Below, piece by piece: positions 47,911 to 60,394 of a DNA stretch of 64,000 bases (positions are counted from its first letter, which is position 1; each line of letters begins with the position of its first letter). The stretch covers positions 62,001 to 126,000 of the forward strand of contig QKWP01001157.1 of NCBI GenBank assembly GCA_003550325.1, read 5' to 3'. The position numbers were made by a program, and so were the translations under genes. The notes beneath the pieces are model-generated. The model saw nothing but the letters and a program-made list of their open reading frames with translations. It did not search any database and was not told the origin of the DNA. Origin of the DNA: Gigaspora rosea (Eukaryota; Glomeromycota; Glomeromycetes; Diversisporales; Gigasporaceae).

Positions 47911-49420
47911 AGTTTGCAAATTGATGTACTTTTTGATCATTTTGCAAACTGCAATAAATGATTACGGTTAATCATATATTTTCTGAAACACACAATCATT
48001 AAAGTGAACAGAATTAAACGTCATACTTATCCTAGTAATTTATTGAACGACTAAATGATTACAGTAATCATATATTATCTTGTAGCGCAATCATGACAAA
48101 ATTAAATTTCATACTTATGCTGATAATTCTATTGAACGAAAAAATGATTATGGTTAATTATACATTGTAGAGGTCCAATCTGATAAATCCGTCATCCGTA
48201 TATCCACATCCGAATTATTGGGATAACTGATAATTATTCGGATAAGTGCTATCTGGATTAGAACTCTAATACATTGGGCCACGCAAAGTTAATTTTTCGA
48301 TTTTTGCATAATCCAATTTTTAAAAAAAATTTTTTTAAAAAAAATCCAATTACGCCAATCATTTCACTTTTGCTATTTACGGTGACAAAAAACAAATCCA
48401 AAATTTTCCGATTCCATGTTATGCAAACTGAAAAATTAACTTTGTGTGGCCTTATATGTAAATATGAGCTTATTAATTTTCAGTAGATAAAAAAAAAACC
48501 CTTGACCCGCTGACTGAATGTTGGAACACCATATTATGCAAAATAGAAATTAACTTTGCATGGCCTTGCTTGAAAAACGGTTGTTAAAGTGAACTGAATT
48601 AAACCTCGTACTTAAACTGGTAATTTATTAAATGATTAAATGATTACGGTAAATGCATTGTTCTGAAACACAATCGCTAAAGTAAACAGAATTAAACTTA
48701 ATAATCATCTTGGTAATTTACTGAATGATTAAATGATTATGGTTAATCATATATTCTCTTGGAACACAATTGTTAAAGTGAACAAAATTAAGCTTCATAC
48801 TCATACTAGTAATTTAATGGACAATTAAACGATTATGGTTATTTGTACATACAATCTATTGAAACACAATTATTAAAGTGGACAAAATTAAACTTCATAC
48901 TCAACCTGGTAATTTATTGAATGATTAAATGATAATGGTTAATTATACATTGACTTGAAACACAATTATCAAAGTAAACAGAATTAAACTTCGTACCTAC
49001 CTGATGATTTATTGAATGATTAGACGAATCTCTTGACACACAATCATTAAAGTGAACCAAATTTAACTTCATTCTCACTCTGGTAATTTTATTGAAGATT
49101 AAATAATTACGATTAATCATGCATTATCCTGAAACACAATCAATCATTAAGTGAACAGAATTAAGCTTCATATTTATCCTTGTAATTCAATGAACGATTA
49201 AATGATTACTGTTAATCATACATTCTCCTGAAAGATAATTATTAAAGCAAACAGAATTAAACTTTGTACTCACTTCAGTAATTCATTGAACGAATAAATT
49301 ATACATACATTCTCTTGAAAACTATTGTTGAAGTGAACCGAATTAATCTTCATTCTCACCCTGGTGATTTACTGAACAATTATCATAATTCATATATTGA
49401 TAATATAATTATCCAATGAT
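47911..49420. repeat. Satellite array, about 97-base unit, roughly 13 copies
   Basis: Units repeat AAATGATTACGGTTAATCAT, CTGAAACACAATCATTAAAG, TGAACAGAATTAAACTTCAT and GGTAATTTATTGAACGATT in that order. The first unit is preceded by a hairpin GCAGTTTGCAAA/TTTGCAAACTGC (47911-47954). The array is interrupted at about 48170-48590 by unrelated DNA that includes the MITE at 48276-48452 and half of another copy at 48535-48562. Confidence 0.85.
48276..48452. mobile_element. AGGCC-family MITE inside the satellite
   Basis: GGGCCACGCAAAGTTAATTT at the left mirrors AAATTAAC-type sequence ending TTTGTGTGGCCT at the right, with TA after the right end. About 177 bases. The inner words CGATTTTTGCATAA / TTATGCAAACTG also pair. 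Confidence 0.7.
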
Positions 49421-49506
49421 TAAATGTCGCAATAATGTCGGATGAGTTAATTATTGCTTTGAAATTATAATTTTTTTACCAAGTTACAGATCTTTTTTTT
49501 TATCAG

Positions 49507-49616
49507 TTGACAAAAATCAACAGATTGAAAAGATGGCTAAGCAGAGATATGCCAGAAACAGGCCCAGAAACACAGCCATTAGTCCTAATCGGGAACGCAG
49601 ATAAGCCAATCTCAGG
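49507..49616 (+). other. Possible orphan exon
   Basis: A pyrimidine-rich run and CAG precede a frame with KRWLSRDMPETGPETQPLVL and IGNADKPIS, ending at CTCAG-GTAAGC, a good splice donor. Composition is coding-like, unlike its surroundings. No partner exon was found and I do not recognise the peptide. Confidence 0.3.
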
Positions 49617-49941
49617 TAAGCACAAAATTTTAATTAGTTGCCTATTTAGGCACTGTTCAATTGTTAGACAATTTGCTTTTTTTAAAAATTTTTCCATAAC
49701 TACATTGGTACAACAATCAATGTTTTTTTATGGATATCACGCACAAGCAACTATTGAGTCATCATGATCAACTAACATAGTACGAAAAATCCTGTATGCA
49801 GCTTATTATTAGCAAGCCTACTTACCATAACAAAAAGAAATAGTTTCAGGATCATGCGAGTTTGCCGGATAAAATACATTAAAAGACATATATTACAAAA
49901 TCGTTATTTATGTTCTGCGACTGCGTCACGCAGCTAACCTA

Positions 49942-51532
49942 TTGTAAAAAATTTAAATATAAACTTTAATTACTATTCTAATAATACATAGCATGTGGTT
50001 CACTAATGCATGTGATTAAGTTTTCTATATTTTGCTTTGCAAAAGTTGTGACCTCTGCAAATCACAATGTCGTGCGATAATCAATTTTATTGATCTTTTG
50101 AGATTTTAAGAATTAAACCAATTTCAAAAGAATATAAATGTATTCGATTGAAAATATAAAGTAACAGACAATCTGGAATCTCAATGATTCTCAGCTATTA
50201 TCATTAAAAAAATCATCGGGTCACATCTTTTTGCAAAGTGTTATAATCTAATATACACAAAAAAATCGATTTTTAAACAATCACACATTGACTATTAATT
50301 CACAAATATTAAATTATAATCATCTGTTACATCATTAGTCACGCACAATTAATAGCATTCAATTATGACATTATAGTTACGTCATTGGTCAACACAATTA
50401 CAGCGATAATCATAATCCTTATATCTGTATATTAGCATTTTCTCATATAATAAAAAAAAATAGAATATCAACGTTTACCAATTACCAATTTGAGGGATAG
50501 CTAGGGGTAGGGGGCACTATTCTAATGCATTTATAGTTAGTAGGTTATAAAATCATCAGTTATCCGAAAACTATTTTGCCATTGTCTTTGATGATCAGTG
50601 ATTATCATTTAATCAACCCAATAAAAAATCCTACGAAAAAAAATAAAAAATGTCAAATATCAAGTAAATAGACAAATTAATTTACAACGAGTTACCAATT
50701 TTTGCGTCTAAAATTCTTGCTTTTAATATCATTAGTTATTGCAGCTATGATATTTCTTATGTTTGTAGTTCTTATCGTTATATTTAAACCACAAACTATA
50801 ATTATGTATTTACACATTTGTCAATCTATGCCATATAAGAATACTGATATAAGGCGTGATGAATTCGCATGTGAAGAATAATGGCATGATGAAATCATGC
50901 ATGAAAAATAACCAAAATTTGACAAATAAGTCATGCGGACCAATCAAACTTAAGATTTTGCGGACAAATACTACTCCAACCAGCATAAAACCATGCACTC
51001 ATTGCATTCGTTCCTGGTAAAATCTTATTAAAGATAATAACAAAAATATATTAATGCACTTATAACAAGTTTAATAAAAAATCTTATTAAAGATAATAAC
51101 AAAAATATAGTCAAAGACAAATCAAAAATTGATGAAGTGACAAATAATTCTAAAACAGTGAAAGATTTATTAGAACATGCAACAGAATTATTTTTGAAAT
51201 TATAAAATTTCAATTAAATATTTAGTATTAATAAATAATTTATTACTTTACTAAATTATTACATTAGTACTACTATATAAAATATACATAGATAGATCAG
51301 GTATTAGTTTGCTTATTTTTTGGTTTTTTATACAGATCTTTTCTATTTATAGTAAGTTTGGCTTATTTTTGAGGTTTTTTGCAGATCTTTCTATTTTTTG
51401 TATAGTCTAATACAAAAAGATTTGTACCCCAAATAGCTCTGATTCAACTATTTTTTGTACAAATTAATTTTTGATTTTTTTAATTTAATATACTTATTAG
51501 ATTACCGGATTAATAAAAATAAAATTATTTTG
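49942..51532. other. Intergenic DNA with a short direct duplication
   Basis: AAAATCTTATTAAAGATAAT and following bases occur twice (51017-51048 and about 51078-51110), separated by the sequence shared with 46560. 51284-51420 is a partial copy of the GAACCC MITE. No gene seen. Confidence 0.5.
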
Positions 51533-52171
51533 AGGAACAGAAATTTGTTGCACCTGTGACATGTCACACCATCTGATTCCAACTAATTAAATCGCGTGAG
51601 TTTGTAAACAAAAAATTTTAAGTTTTAAAAATTAAAAATTTTACTAGTAAAATGTAAAAAATAAATAAGTGATATCAAAGCATAAATGTAAAATTTTATT
51701 CTGAACAACTTTTTCTAAGTCATAAAGATAGATTGTCTTAGTAAAAAAATAATGTTTATAAGAAAAATCAAAAATTTCAACTGTTAGCACATAAAAAACT
51801 TTTTTTTACAAATATAATCCATATTTATACTTAAGTATTACATGTAAAATTTTATGCTAAACAACTTTTTCTAAGTTTAAACAGTAGATTGTTTTAGTAA
51901 AAAAAAGGTTTATATGTGCTAACGTTGGAAATTTTTAATTTTTCTTATAAAACATTTTTTTTACTAAGACAATCTATCTTTATGACTTAGGAAAAGTTGT
52001 TCAGAATAAAATTTTACATTATATGACGTGCTATTTTATATATATTTTACACTCTATTAAGTAAAATTTTAAATTTTTAAAAAATAAATTTTTTTAGCTA
52101 TAAAATCGTGCGATTTGATTGGTCGAAGCAGGGGTGCGACATGTCGTGGGTGCGACAAATTTATTTTTCCT
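51533..52171. mobile_element. Large fold-back MITE with TATTTTG duplication
   Basis: AAATTTGTTGCACC and TGACATGTCACACC at the left mirror GGTGCGACATGTCG and GGTGCGACAAATTT at the right. The arms continue through AGATAGATTGTCTTAGTAA and its inverse to a centre near 51840. TATTTTG flanks both ends (51526-51532, 52172-52178), 7 or 8 bases long. The near-complete palindrome of about 639 bases has no coding capacity. Confidence 0.8.
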
Positions 52172-52178
52172 TATTTTG

Positions 52179-53015
52179 ATTATTTATTGATAAAATAAAA
52201 AATTTATTAATAGTAACTTTTTTTAACAATATTTACTATATAAGAGATTTTATAAAAATCATCCTAACGGATTTATTAAAACACCAACCTATAGTATATT
52301 TTATAGAATATAATTGTCATTATACATACAATTTCATATATCAGAGTTTATTTAACATATGCAGGTGCTATTTATGATGCAATTATTCCGTAAATAAATA
52401 ACAAACAATCAATTTTCTTCTTGTTGCCTGTATGCAGTTCTTAATAAAAGTAGTTTGGTGTTTGTCTTGTGATATAGAACTGTTGTAAATGCGAAACAAA
52501 AGAAGAGTTAGATTCATCGCGAGGATACTTCAAAAAGCAAATATAAAAAGCCATACTTCGATCTAATATACAGTTTACTTATTAACTCTACGTTGGTTAG
52601 TATGTTTCTTTCGTCTATTTTTGCTTATTTCAGGTTGTTTTGCATCACACACTAATATCTGCAACATTTACCTGTTATCTTATACACATGTTCTATCTTC
52701 GATCAAAATATTTCAATAATTATTCTACTTCGGCTTCGATATTCGTCTTATTTCTTGTAGCTTGTCCATTTTAATGAATAAGCAGTTCAACATTTTATCA
52801 TATGAAATAATCAACAAGAAGAGAGTTTAAAGTCTTACCTTTGAGCTGATATAGTTAACTCATATATTGCTTTTTTTTTTTTGCATTATAGCAATGGTAA
52901 ATGCATTTTGTTAATTTTACTTAGCTGATCTTTTTTATATTTGCGTCTGAATTAATTCTTGTAGCAGTTACCTATTGTCTCACCTTGTTTTATTTTAACA
53001 GATTATTTTGCGAAA
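52179..53015. other. Intergenic DNA upstream of the MULE relic
   Basis: Somewhat less A/T-biased than the neighbouring DNA and may be the non-coding 5' part of the element that carries the transposase relic. No terminal repeat was recognised and no frame is convincing. Confidence 0.35.
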
Positions 53016-55902
53016 ATGGATATGTTTATTATCATTGACTAAAGTTTTAATAATTATATCGATTATAAAGAATCTCATGATAATCAAGAAAATAGGTTTT
53101 CTTATGCTGAAACTTATGGAGAAGAATGCTTTCATATTGTTCAGGGCGATATTAATTTTCAGGCCGAAAGTAATGATCAAGCTTATAATAATTTTCAAGA
53201 AGACAATTTGTTTTACACTGGAAGTCGTAATGATAATTATGAAAATATTCAAAAAGATGGTATTCCGGAAGATAGTTCATCTTGTACTGAAAGTCATGAA
53301 GAGGTTCGAGAATCACATGCCGAAATAGCAAAACGAAGGTCACCCAAAACACTCTCAATACCTGATGCTGCTTTTGTACAAGCATCACGATTATGTGTTG
53401 AAATGATATTTAAGCATTGGGACCATGTGTATTTGGTATTAATGGCATATGAACAGTGGACTGGGTTTGTGTAGTGAATTCAAGACAAAAAATTGGATAA
53501 AAATGGCGACGTGTATAAGTATGTTTTAAATGCCGACATGCTAGAAATTTTCAATCGAAAAAAACAGCTATTGATCCCTCGCAACAGCGTAACAGAGAAT
53601 CAATTTAGGTAGGCTGCACTTGCTTTATTAATATGTATTGGCCACTTAATGCATCAAGTCCAACTATAACTAAAATGGACCTTAAACATCAAGGTCATAT
53701 ACCCAGCCCTGACAATATTCACATTGCTAATGTTTATAGACAGCTTCCTCAGAATGTAATGGACAAGATCAAATTCTATGTAAATACAATTTATGACATT
53801 AATTAGTATACATTATGGCAGCTTCTTAATGGCGAATTCAAGGAGCAATTGTTTTTGGACAAAGATTTGGCAAATGCTATTCAACAATTTTGAAGATTCG
53901 ATATAACAGACCCAGAGCAAGACCCTGAATTGATGCTTCGAACCTTCTAAAGAAACTATTAAAAATGAAAGAGAACGATTCTACATAGTTTATATTATAC
54001 TATTGTATTAAAAATTGTCTTTTTTATTTATTTTGGATGACCTCTCACCAACAAAACCTATACTTAAAGTATCACAAAGTTATCTGATGGATAATACTGT
54101 ACGAACCAATAAATAACAGATGACATTATGTTTATTTGGGTGTTGATTAGCATCGTCATTCAAGATTAGTAGGTCAAACACTAATGTCTGACAAAACAAC
54201 TTTGTCATACATATGGGTTCTTAAAAATCTTCTTGCAGCTACAAATAATTTACCACCTACAACAATATATTCCGATTATGATTGGACTAGGGCCGGCAAT
54301 TGAAATTACACTTCCAACTACTCGACATTTACACTGCATTTCCTATATAGTTCAAAACATAAAAAAACATTTAATGCGTTCACTTGGTTCCGAATTTACA
54401 GCATTTCAAAATGATTTCTTTATATGCCATAATACCTTGTTTGAAGAGATTTTTGAATCACGATTCAATTCATTATATATTAAATTTCCAGAAGCTTCAT
54501 CTTATTTGAGGAATAATTTATACTCGATTAAAGAAAAATGAGCCAAGTGCTATACCTTTCAGATAATTAAAATAAAACTTATAGTCATATTAAGGATTAG
54601 GTTTCAATTGACTTATATAATACTCTTTTTTAGAAATTTAATGCCGGAATGTCTTCTACTCAACTAGTAGATTCTATTAATAGCATTATACATAAATATT
54701 TTAATTCACATTCAACACTAATGAATTGTTTTAATGGGATACAAAATATGTTATCTTCCGAACTTCAAAAAGCTGAGTATTGTGACTATTTGGAAAATTT
54801 ACCATTTACTATTAGATTATTGTCAGCAGTTCGTGTCTTTCCAGATATAGTTGATCTACTTAAATCAGTTTTAACTGATGAAATTTTCTGAATTCAAAAG
54901 GCTCAAATCAATATCTGTTTTGAATATTATTCAAAGTTGATCCCTTCAAATAGATATGATAATTGTAATGAAGTAAGGTTAAATTTGTTGTTTAATATAA
55001 GTAGTTGTTTGATATTAATATTTAAACTTTTAAAAGGTCAATGATTTTGATACATCTAATTGTCTCAAAGATCACACTGACAAATACCAAATTGCACTCA
55101 AGTCTCTCATTAACCGTGTTGGTATCAGTAATATTTTGGAAATTTGGGAGATCAAGCATATGCCAGCAAATACAACATTGCTTAACTATGTAGCATTGCT
55201 TCAAGACAACTCACACATTTGTACATGCCTACTTTTAATTAGTAAAGGATTAGTTTGTTGCCACTTTTTCCAAATAATGTTACAAACAAAAACTGCGAAA
55301 TCTAGTTGGTTTTAATAAAGAGTCGATGGTACAAAAAGGATTTTGAGATGCACGATCTTAATACAACATATGATTCTTCTGGATTATCTGCTAATACTAT
55401 TAATACAAGGACTGAAAGTTTGGCTTTAACTTCTATATGTGATACTTGGAATTCATAACAAGATACTTTCATTCAAGATATTGAAATTAAAGAATCTATT
55501 ATGTCAAGGCAAATTTATGGTGAATGTGCAGCTTTAAGACGTAAATTAGCATCATTGGCAGCAGAATTTTGCTTAACGCATGTTGTAGCTACTTTACAAG
55601 GCTTGATTCAACAAGTAGAGCAAGCAAACTCTAATTCTACAAGTAGTCAAAGTCAGCATATAATTGATAATCTACTACAAATGAAACCAAGAGAAAGACC
55701 AGCTAACTGATTAAAAGCAGCTATAGAAGAAGGTGCTCTAAAGAATTCAAAAGATAAATCGACAAGTGCTAATGTTCACTCTAGAGATGTGTACACATGT
55801 CACAATTGTTTTCAAGGAGGGCATAATACAAGAAGTTTCAGTGCACCTTGTAATGTTTGTAAAGCAACCGACTATACTTATTTATACTGTCAAAATGCAT
55901 AG
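53016..55902 (+). pseudogene. MULE transposase with FAR1, SWIM and zinc-knuckle parts, broken
   Basis: The frame opens at ATG 53016 but meets TAA at 53040. It continues as an acidic leader, then a FAR1-like start (FKHWDHVYLVLMAYEQWTGF) ending in TAG. Around 54180-54540 lies the transposase core (SDKTTLSYIWVLKNLL, then TLPTTRHLHCISYIVQNIKK), followed by AGMSSTQLVDSINSIIHKYF at about 54650. HICTC...CCH at 55210-55270 is a SWIM zinc finger, and YTCHNCFQGGHNTRSF at about 55792-55840 a zinc knuckle that has lost its last cysteine. Order and motifs fit Mutator-like transposases. Several stops and frame changes make it inactive. It ends with TAG at 55900-55902. Confidence 0.8.
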
Positions 55903-56110
55903 CTTGTTTTATGATTTCTAGCTATAATAAATCTCTTTAAATCAGTGATCATTTTTTCATACAAAATGTAATAATGTGTATGTACATTTATGCGGCTTTA
56001 ATACTTAATTAAATAAACTGTTATCGTTATCTAGTACTATCACTATAGAATTTGTTCTCTAGTATCGATATAAAAATTTCGTCCCTACATGATTGTTACT
56101 AAATTTTTAT

Positions 56111-56270
56111 ATTAGGTTAGGGTTAGGGTGTCAAGTTCATTTATTTTAGATTAGGGTTAGGGTATCAAGTTCGTTTATTTTTAGGTTAGGGTTAGAGTAT
56201 TAAGTTCGTTTATATTAGGTTAGAGTTAGAGTGAATGCTCAGTTAGGGTTCAGGTTTAGGTTGTTATATA
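56111..56270. repeat. Telomere-like tandem repeat
   Basis: About four units of 35-42 bases, each TTAGGTTAGGGTTAGGGT-like followed by ATCAAGTTCGTTTAT. Units decay toward TTAGAGTTAGAGT at the right. Further single GTTAGGG words occur near 56413. This is interstitial, not a chromosome end. Confidence 0.75.
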
Positions 56271-57420
56271 GTAAAATAGCCGTTGAAATAGTCTTTAATC
56301 ACGTAGAGAAACTTTTATAGCGATGCTGTGAATATAAATCAGGTGGGTGAAATTTTTATACTGGACTATCTATGGACAGTTCTTGGAGACAGATAAAATC
56401 ACGTGAATAGTTTAGTTAGGGAAGTTAGGGTTGGGGTATTAGTAGGTGTTTTAGTAATTTCTCGTAAATTGCACTGTCCTTACTGTCTGTAAGAACTTCT
56501 ATAGATCATCTGCGATACTGGGGTATATGGTGAATATATAATGACATTACGTGGGTATATAGTACAATAATTATTTAGTTACGTAATATAATTTATATAA
56601 TAAACAAACTTGGAAGTGTTTATATTACACAATATATATATAGGTAAGGATGATTTTTAATAAAATTATCCAGGCTGGTCATTAGAAAAGCTCTTTATAT
56701 ATACGCATATATAGTAAAAAAATCAAATTACCTCACTTTAAAGCTTTATTTCTTCACAACTAGTGACTCAATTTTGCTCAAATTTTAACTATAACTTTAT
56801 CACATGCATAGTACAAGCTCATAAAACTGCATATTGGTTGCAAAAATATTTAAAATATCTTTTTTTTTAAAAAACATTTTTCCTTTTTTTTGAATACAGC
56901 AAATTGTACATGCAAATTTATTAAAATAAAACAATGTTAAAACAATAAAAATAATATAATAAGTTAGATTAAAACCTATTTTATTTTATATTAAAAAATT
57001 TTTAATAATTAATAAAAATTATAAAAACTTTTACTAAGAGTTAAAATTATGAAACTTTTTGAGATAAAAATCTTTATGCACTGGACCATAATTTTATAAT
57101 AAACCTAACCTATCTATATCTGATATATATTTGAAGTCCTATTATATTATTATAATACTAAATTAGAGATTGGAACCAGTTTAAATATTTTAGTTTATTC
57201 TATTAAACAAGTCTTCAAAACAATTAACTTCAAAAATTACAACAATGATGCAATAATATTGTGGTAAAATATCTAGATAAGCTTTTTGAGTTAGAAGATT
57301 TTATCTCACTTCCTGAAAATGCATTAATTTCACAAATCAAATGAGATTATTTACAAATGAAGAAAGGAAATTTGGGATTATGTCATCAAATAGTGAATTG
57401 CTCAAAACCTTGGTTTATCA
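56271..57420. other. AT-rich intergenic DNA
   Basis: No gene recognised. 57090-57145 contains a fragment resembling the GAACCC MITE terminus. Confidence 0.45.
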
Positions 57421-57594
57421 GAACTCCAAAATATATATAAATAGGTTAGGTTAAATATAAGTTACTAAATATAGAAAGATCTGCAAAAAAACTTCAAAAA
57501 TAAGCAAAAATTACTATAAATAGAAAGATCTGTATAAAAAATGTAAAAAATAAGCAAACTAATATCTAATCTATCTATGTATATTTCAGGGTCC
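57421..57594. mobile_element. GAACCC MITE, copy 2
   Basis: Ends GAACTCCAAAATATATATAA and TATGTATATTTCAGGGTCC, same family as 39051-39216. The direct repeat TGGTTTATCA flanks it (57411-57420, 57595-57604). Both copies have a 10-base repeat beginning TGG, so either the duplication is 10 bases or TGG belongs to a target preference. Confidence 0.75.
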
Positions 57595-57604
57595 TGGTTT
57601 ATCA

Positions 57605-59847
57605 TCCGAATCTACAAGCTGGACTAATAAAAATTTCTAGCTTTAATCTACTTTAAAAAGCTATTCACTTCTTTCAAATATCTAATGATGATATTGTTAA
57701 TATTGTATATTTATATTATCAAATTCTTGAAAAAATCTTTGGAATGATATATTTAAAGGTTCATTATACCAAATTAGCAAATAATATCAAAAATACTTTT
57801 ATTTCAAATGATTTTAACATCTAAGTTACTATCACAAGCAACTGAGCCATTTTTAACTATTATTAACAAAATGCATGCATTCAAAATTGCATCATAGGTT
57901 AATAAGAAAGCTGAAGCATATTTTGTAACAAATAATCTATATAATTTTAAATTACTTCTTTGTGGATCCAGAGATGGTTTTACCAGAGAATTATTTTAGA
58001 ATTTATGTGATTAGCAAGCCAACACTGTTTTAATTATAAAGGTTAATAGTACTGATGAAATTTTTGGTAGGTATAATTCTACATATTGGAATAAATCAAA
58101 GAGTTGGATATTTTGTAATGATAGCTTTATTTTTTTCAATGAAAAATAGTACTATTCAATCCTTTATTTTAAGTCATGTGAAAGAGCCAAAATATGCAAT
58201 TCATTGCTATTTTGATTATGGTCCATAATTTGGTATTGGTAGTAGTCTTTACATAAGAAATAATTTTAATCAAATTAAAAGTTATAGCTATTAACATGTT
58301 GAGTATATTTCATATGAAGAGCAATCAGATATACAAATAGGATGTGTTACTTTTCCATATCAGAATATAAAATATTTCAAATACAAAAAAAAGGCTAAAA
58401 CAAATAGTTTTCTTATAATTGCCTTTTTTTTCTGTTTTTAATATTTTAAAATTTTTAAATGTAAATTTAGAAATATATCAAATAAACTTGCTCATGATTA
58501 ATATTATTTAAAAGTTCTAAGCTATTAATACAAGAAAATAGAAAGATTAAAAAATAAAAATAATATAAGCAAATAAAAAAATTCTTGCTTAAGATACTGT
58601 TTATCAAAGTCCACTTAAATTGAATTATATTAATTATATCTAAAATTTAATTCTCTTTCTTAAAGGAATTCTATTAATTATTCAGTTTTTATTATACTAC
58701 AATTACTGTAGTATACAAGCTGGGTAGAGCAGTTTTGTATCTTTACTTATTTTTACTCTAATCAGATAATTCTAAAATAAACTTAAATTAATTTGTTTAT
58801 TGCAGAATTAATAAAATTAAGGGTGGACAAATCACATAATAGTAGATAGTAAAACTAAATTTTATTATTTTTTTATATACAGACAAATGATATCACCTTT
58901 AAATAAAATCAACTCATTTAAAAAATCTTTTATACCAGACATCAAAACAAGTCTAATTATTGGAAAAATATATCATCTATTGCTTTTTGCTATTTCACTA
59001 AATAAGATTTGTACAATTAATTTGAGACCTTACATAAATGATCCTTTTATTACTACATAATTTTTTATTTTTAAAGAACTGTTTAACTATATAAAAAATT
59101 GTTTCATGGTTTCATGCTAAATTATCTTGGTTATAAATCAAAATTATTTTATAGCAGTTCTTATAATTCAGATACAATTGATAAAAGTTGAAAATTGAAT
59201 CTGATAAACTTTTGATCTTGAGAATATAAGCTTTTGATTTTGATATATAAAAAGAAGCAAACTTCAATTTTAGTAGTTATTCCCTCTTGCTGTAAATACT
59301 TAATTAGTAAATCATTTTTAAAGAGAAAAAAATGATAAACCTTATAATAGACAAAATTGAAAATCATATGTTTTTTCTATAGTGTAAAAATAGAACTTGC
59401 TTACATATAAAAGTTTTTTTATTAAGTCAATCTTTCATGTTGCTTAATTGAAAGTTGTAGTGCATTTTTGTGATTCTAATGGTAATAAAATCATAAAAAT
59501 CGGGTTGATAGATCTTAAGATATAAGTATTTTTTATTTATTTACTATAGAGTTTTCTTAAGAACAAGATAACACATCATATTAATGCAGTAAGTTATATG
59601 GCCAAGTAAAGTAGAGAACAGCTTGAGGAAAAAAAGTAAGAGATATTAGAAAAGGTAAATAAAAAAAGTAAAGATGATAATAGAAGTAAAAAAAAAGAGT
59701 AGAATAGGAGTAAGTATTTATAATGATTGCAATAGTAGTACAATCACAAGAATGTATAAAAAAAATATGAGAGGGATGAAAAATTAATGTTCACTGAGAA
59801 AAGCTTGGATGCCTTAACTAAATCTAATTAATATTCTAACATCCATA
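57605..59847. other. AT-rich intergenic DNA with a decayed fold-back MITE
   Basis: 59395-59550 (TTTTTTATTAAGTCAATC, TTGAAAGTTGTAG, TCTAATGGTAATAAAATCAT, GGGTTGATAGATCTTAAGAT) is a diverged half of the family at 12553 and 13851. No gene is recognised elsewhere in the interval. Confidence 0.5.
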
Positions 59848-60102
59848 ATATGGGCGGTCAAAAGTAGAAACCAAGGAAATTGTTTCTAAGTAAATTTTTT
59901 CTATAATTTAAATTAAAATATCTCAACAACTATTAAACCAAACTTGATAAATTTTTTTTATTTTAATTTTATATAGTTATAGAATTAAAATAAAAAAAAA
60001 TTATTAGATTTGGTTTAATAGTTGTCAAGATATTTTAATTTAAAGTTTTAAAAAAACTTACTAAAAACAATTTACTTGGTTTCTACTTTTGACTGCCCAT
60101 AT
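59848..60102. mobile_element. TA-flanked palindromic MITE with GGGCGGTC ends
   Basis: ATATGGGCGGTCAAAAGTAG at the left mirrors CTACTTTTGACTGCCCATAT at the right, with TA at 59846-59847 and 60103-60104. Pairing continues through AAATTAAAATATCT / AGATATTTTAATTT to the centre. Terminal identity is high, so it is probably recent. Confidence 0.8.
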
Positions 60103-60394
60103 TATCAACTTAATCATTAAACTATAACAGAATAAGACCAAATGCTCAAAAAAATGGAAGACATAGATCGAAGGATGGTAGATTTGGTCTGTATCTTTTA
60201 GAGATTTGGGTCTTGTATAGTACTATTGGGTTTAGGTATTTATTCTTTTATGTACTAGTATAACAATTTAGTTGAATAAGATGATATTTGAACTAATACT
60301 TCTTCTTTAGCTAAAGATCAAATTCAATGTTCATGTTGGTGTATTCAGTTAACAATGTTTGACAAAACTATATATGATATTATATGAAAATTAT

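Larger units (their letters stand above)
46592..49941. other. Interval bounded by inverted GC-rich hairpin motifs
   Basis: GGTAGCCGCGTGATGCAGTC at the left and CTGCGTCACGCAGCTAACC at the right are imperfect inverse copies, each with a CTGCG-type hairpin. The left flank ATGCACTTATAACAAGTTTA recurs at 51051, where the sequence continues without the motif, consistent with an insertion edge near 46591. The interval holds a satellite and small MITEs but no transposase. This may be a single large element or coincidence. Confidence 0.3.

Noticed and set aside
47911..49420. CRISPR-like array
   Set aside because: Units are diverged along their full length without constant repeats and unique spacers, and the genome is eukaryotic. 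It is an ordinary satellite.
53208..53388. Separate small genes on both strands at 53.0-53.5 kb
   Set aside because: All are alternative frames of the broken MULE transposase N-terminus, whose correct frame starts at 53016.
59161..59367. 68-codon minus frame
   Set aside because: No motif, A/T-driven composition and no splice context.
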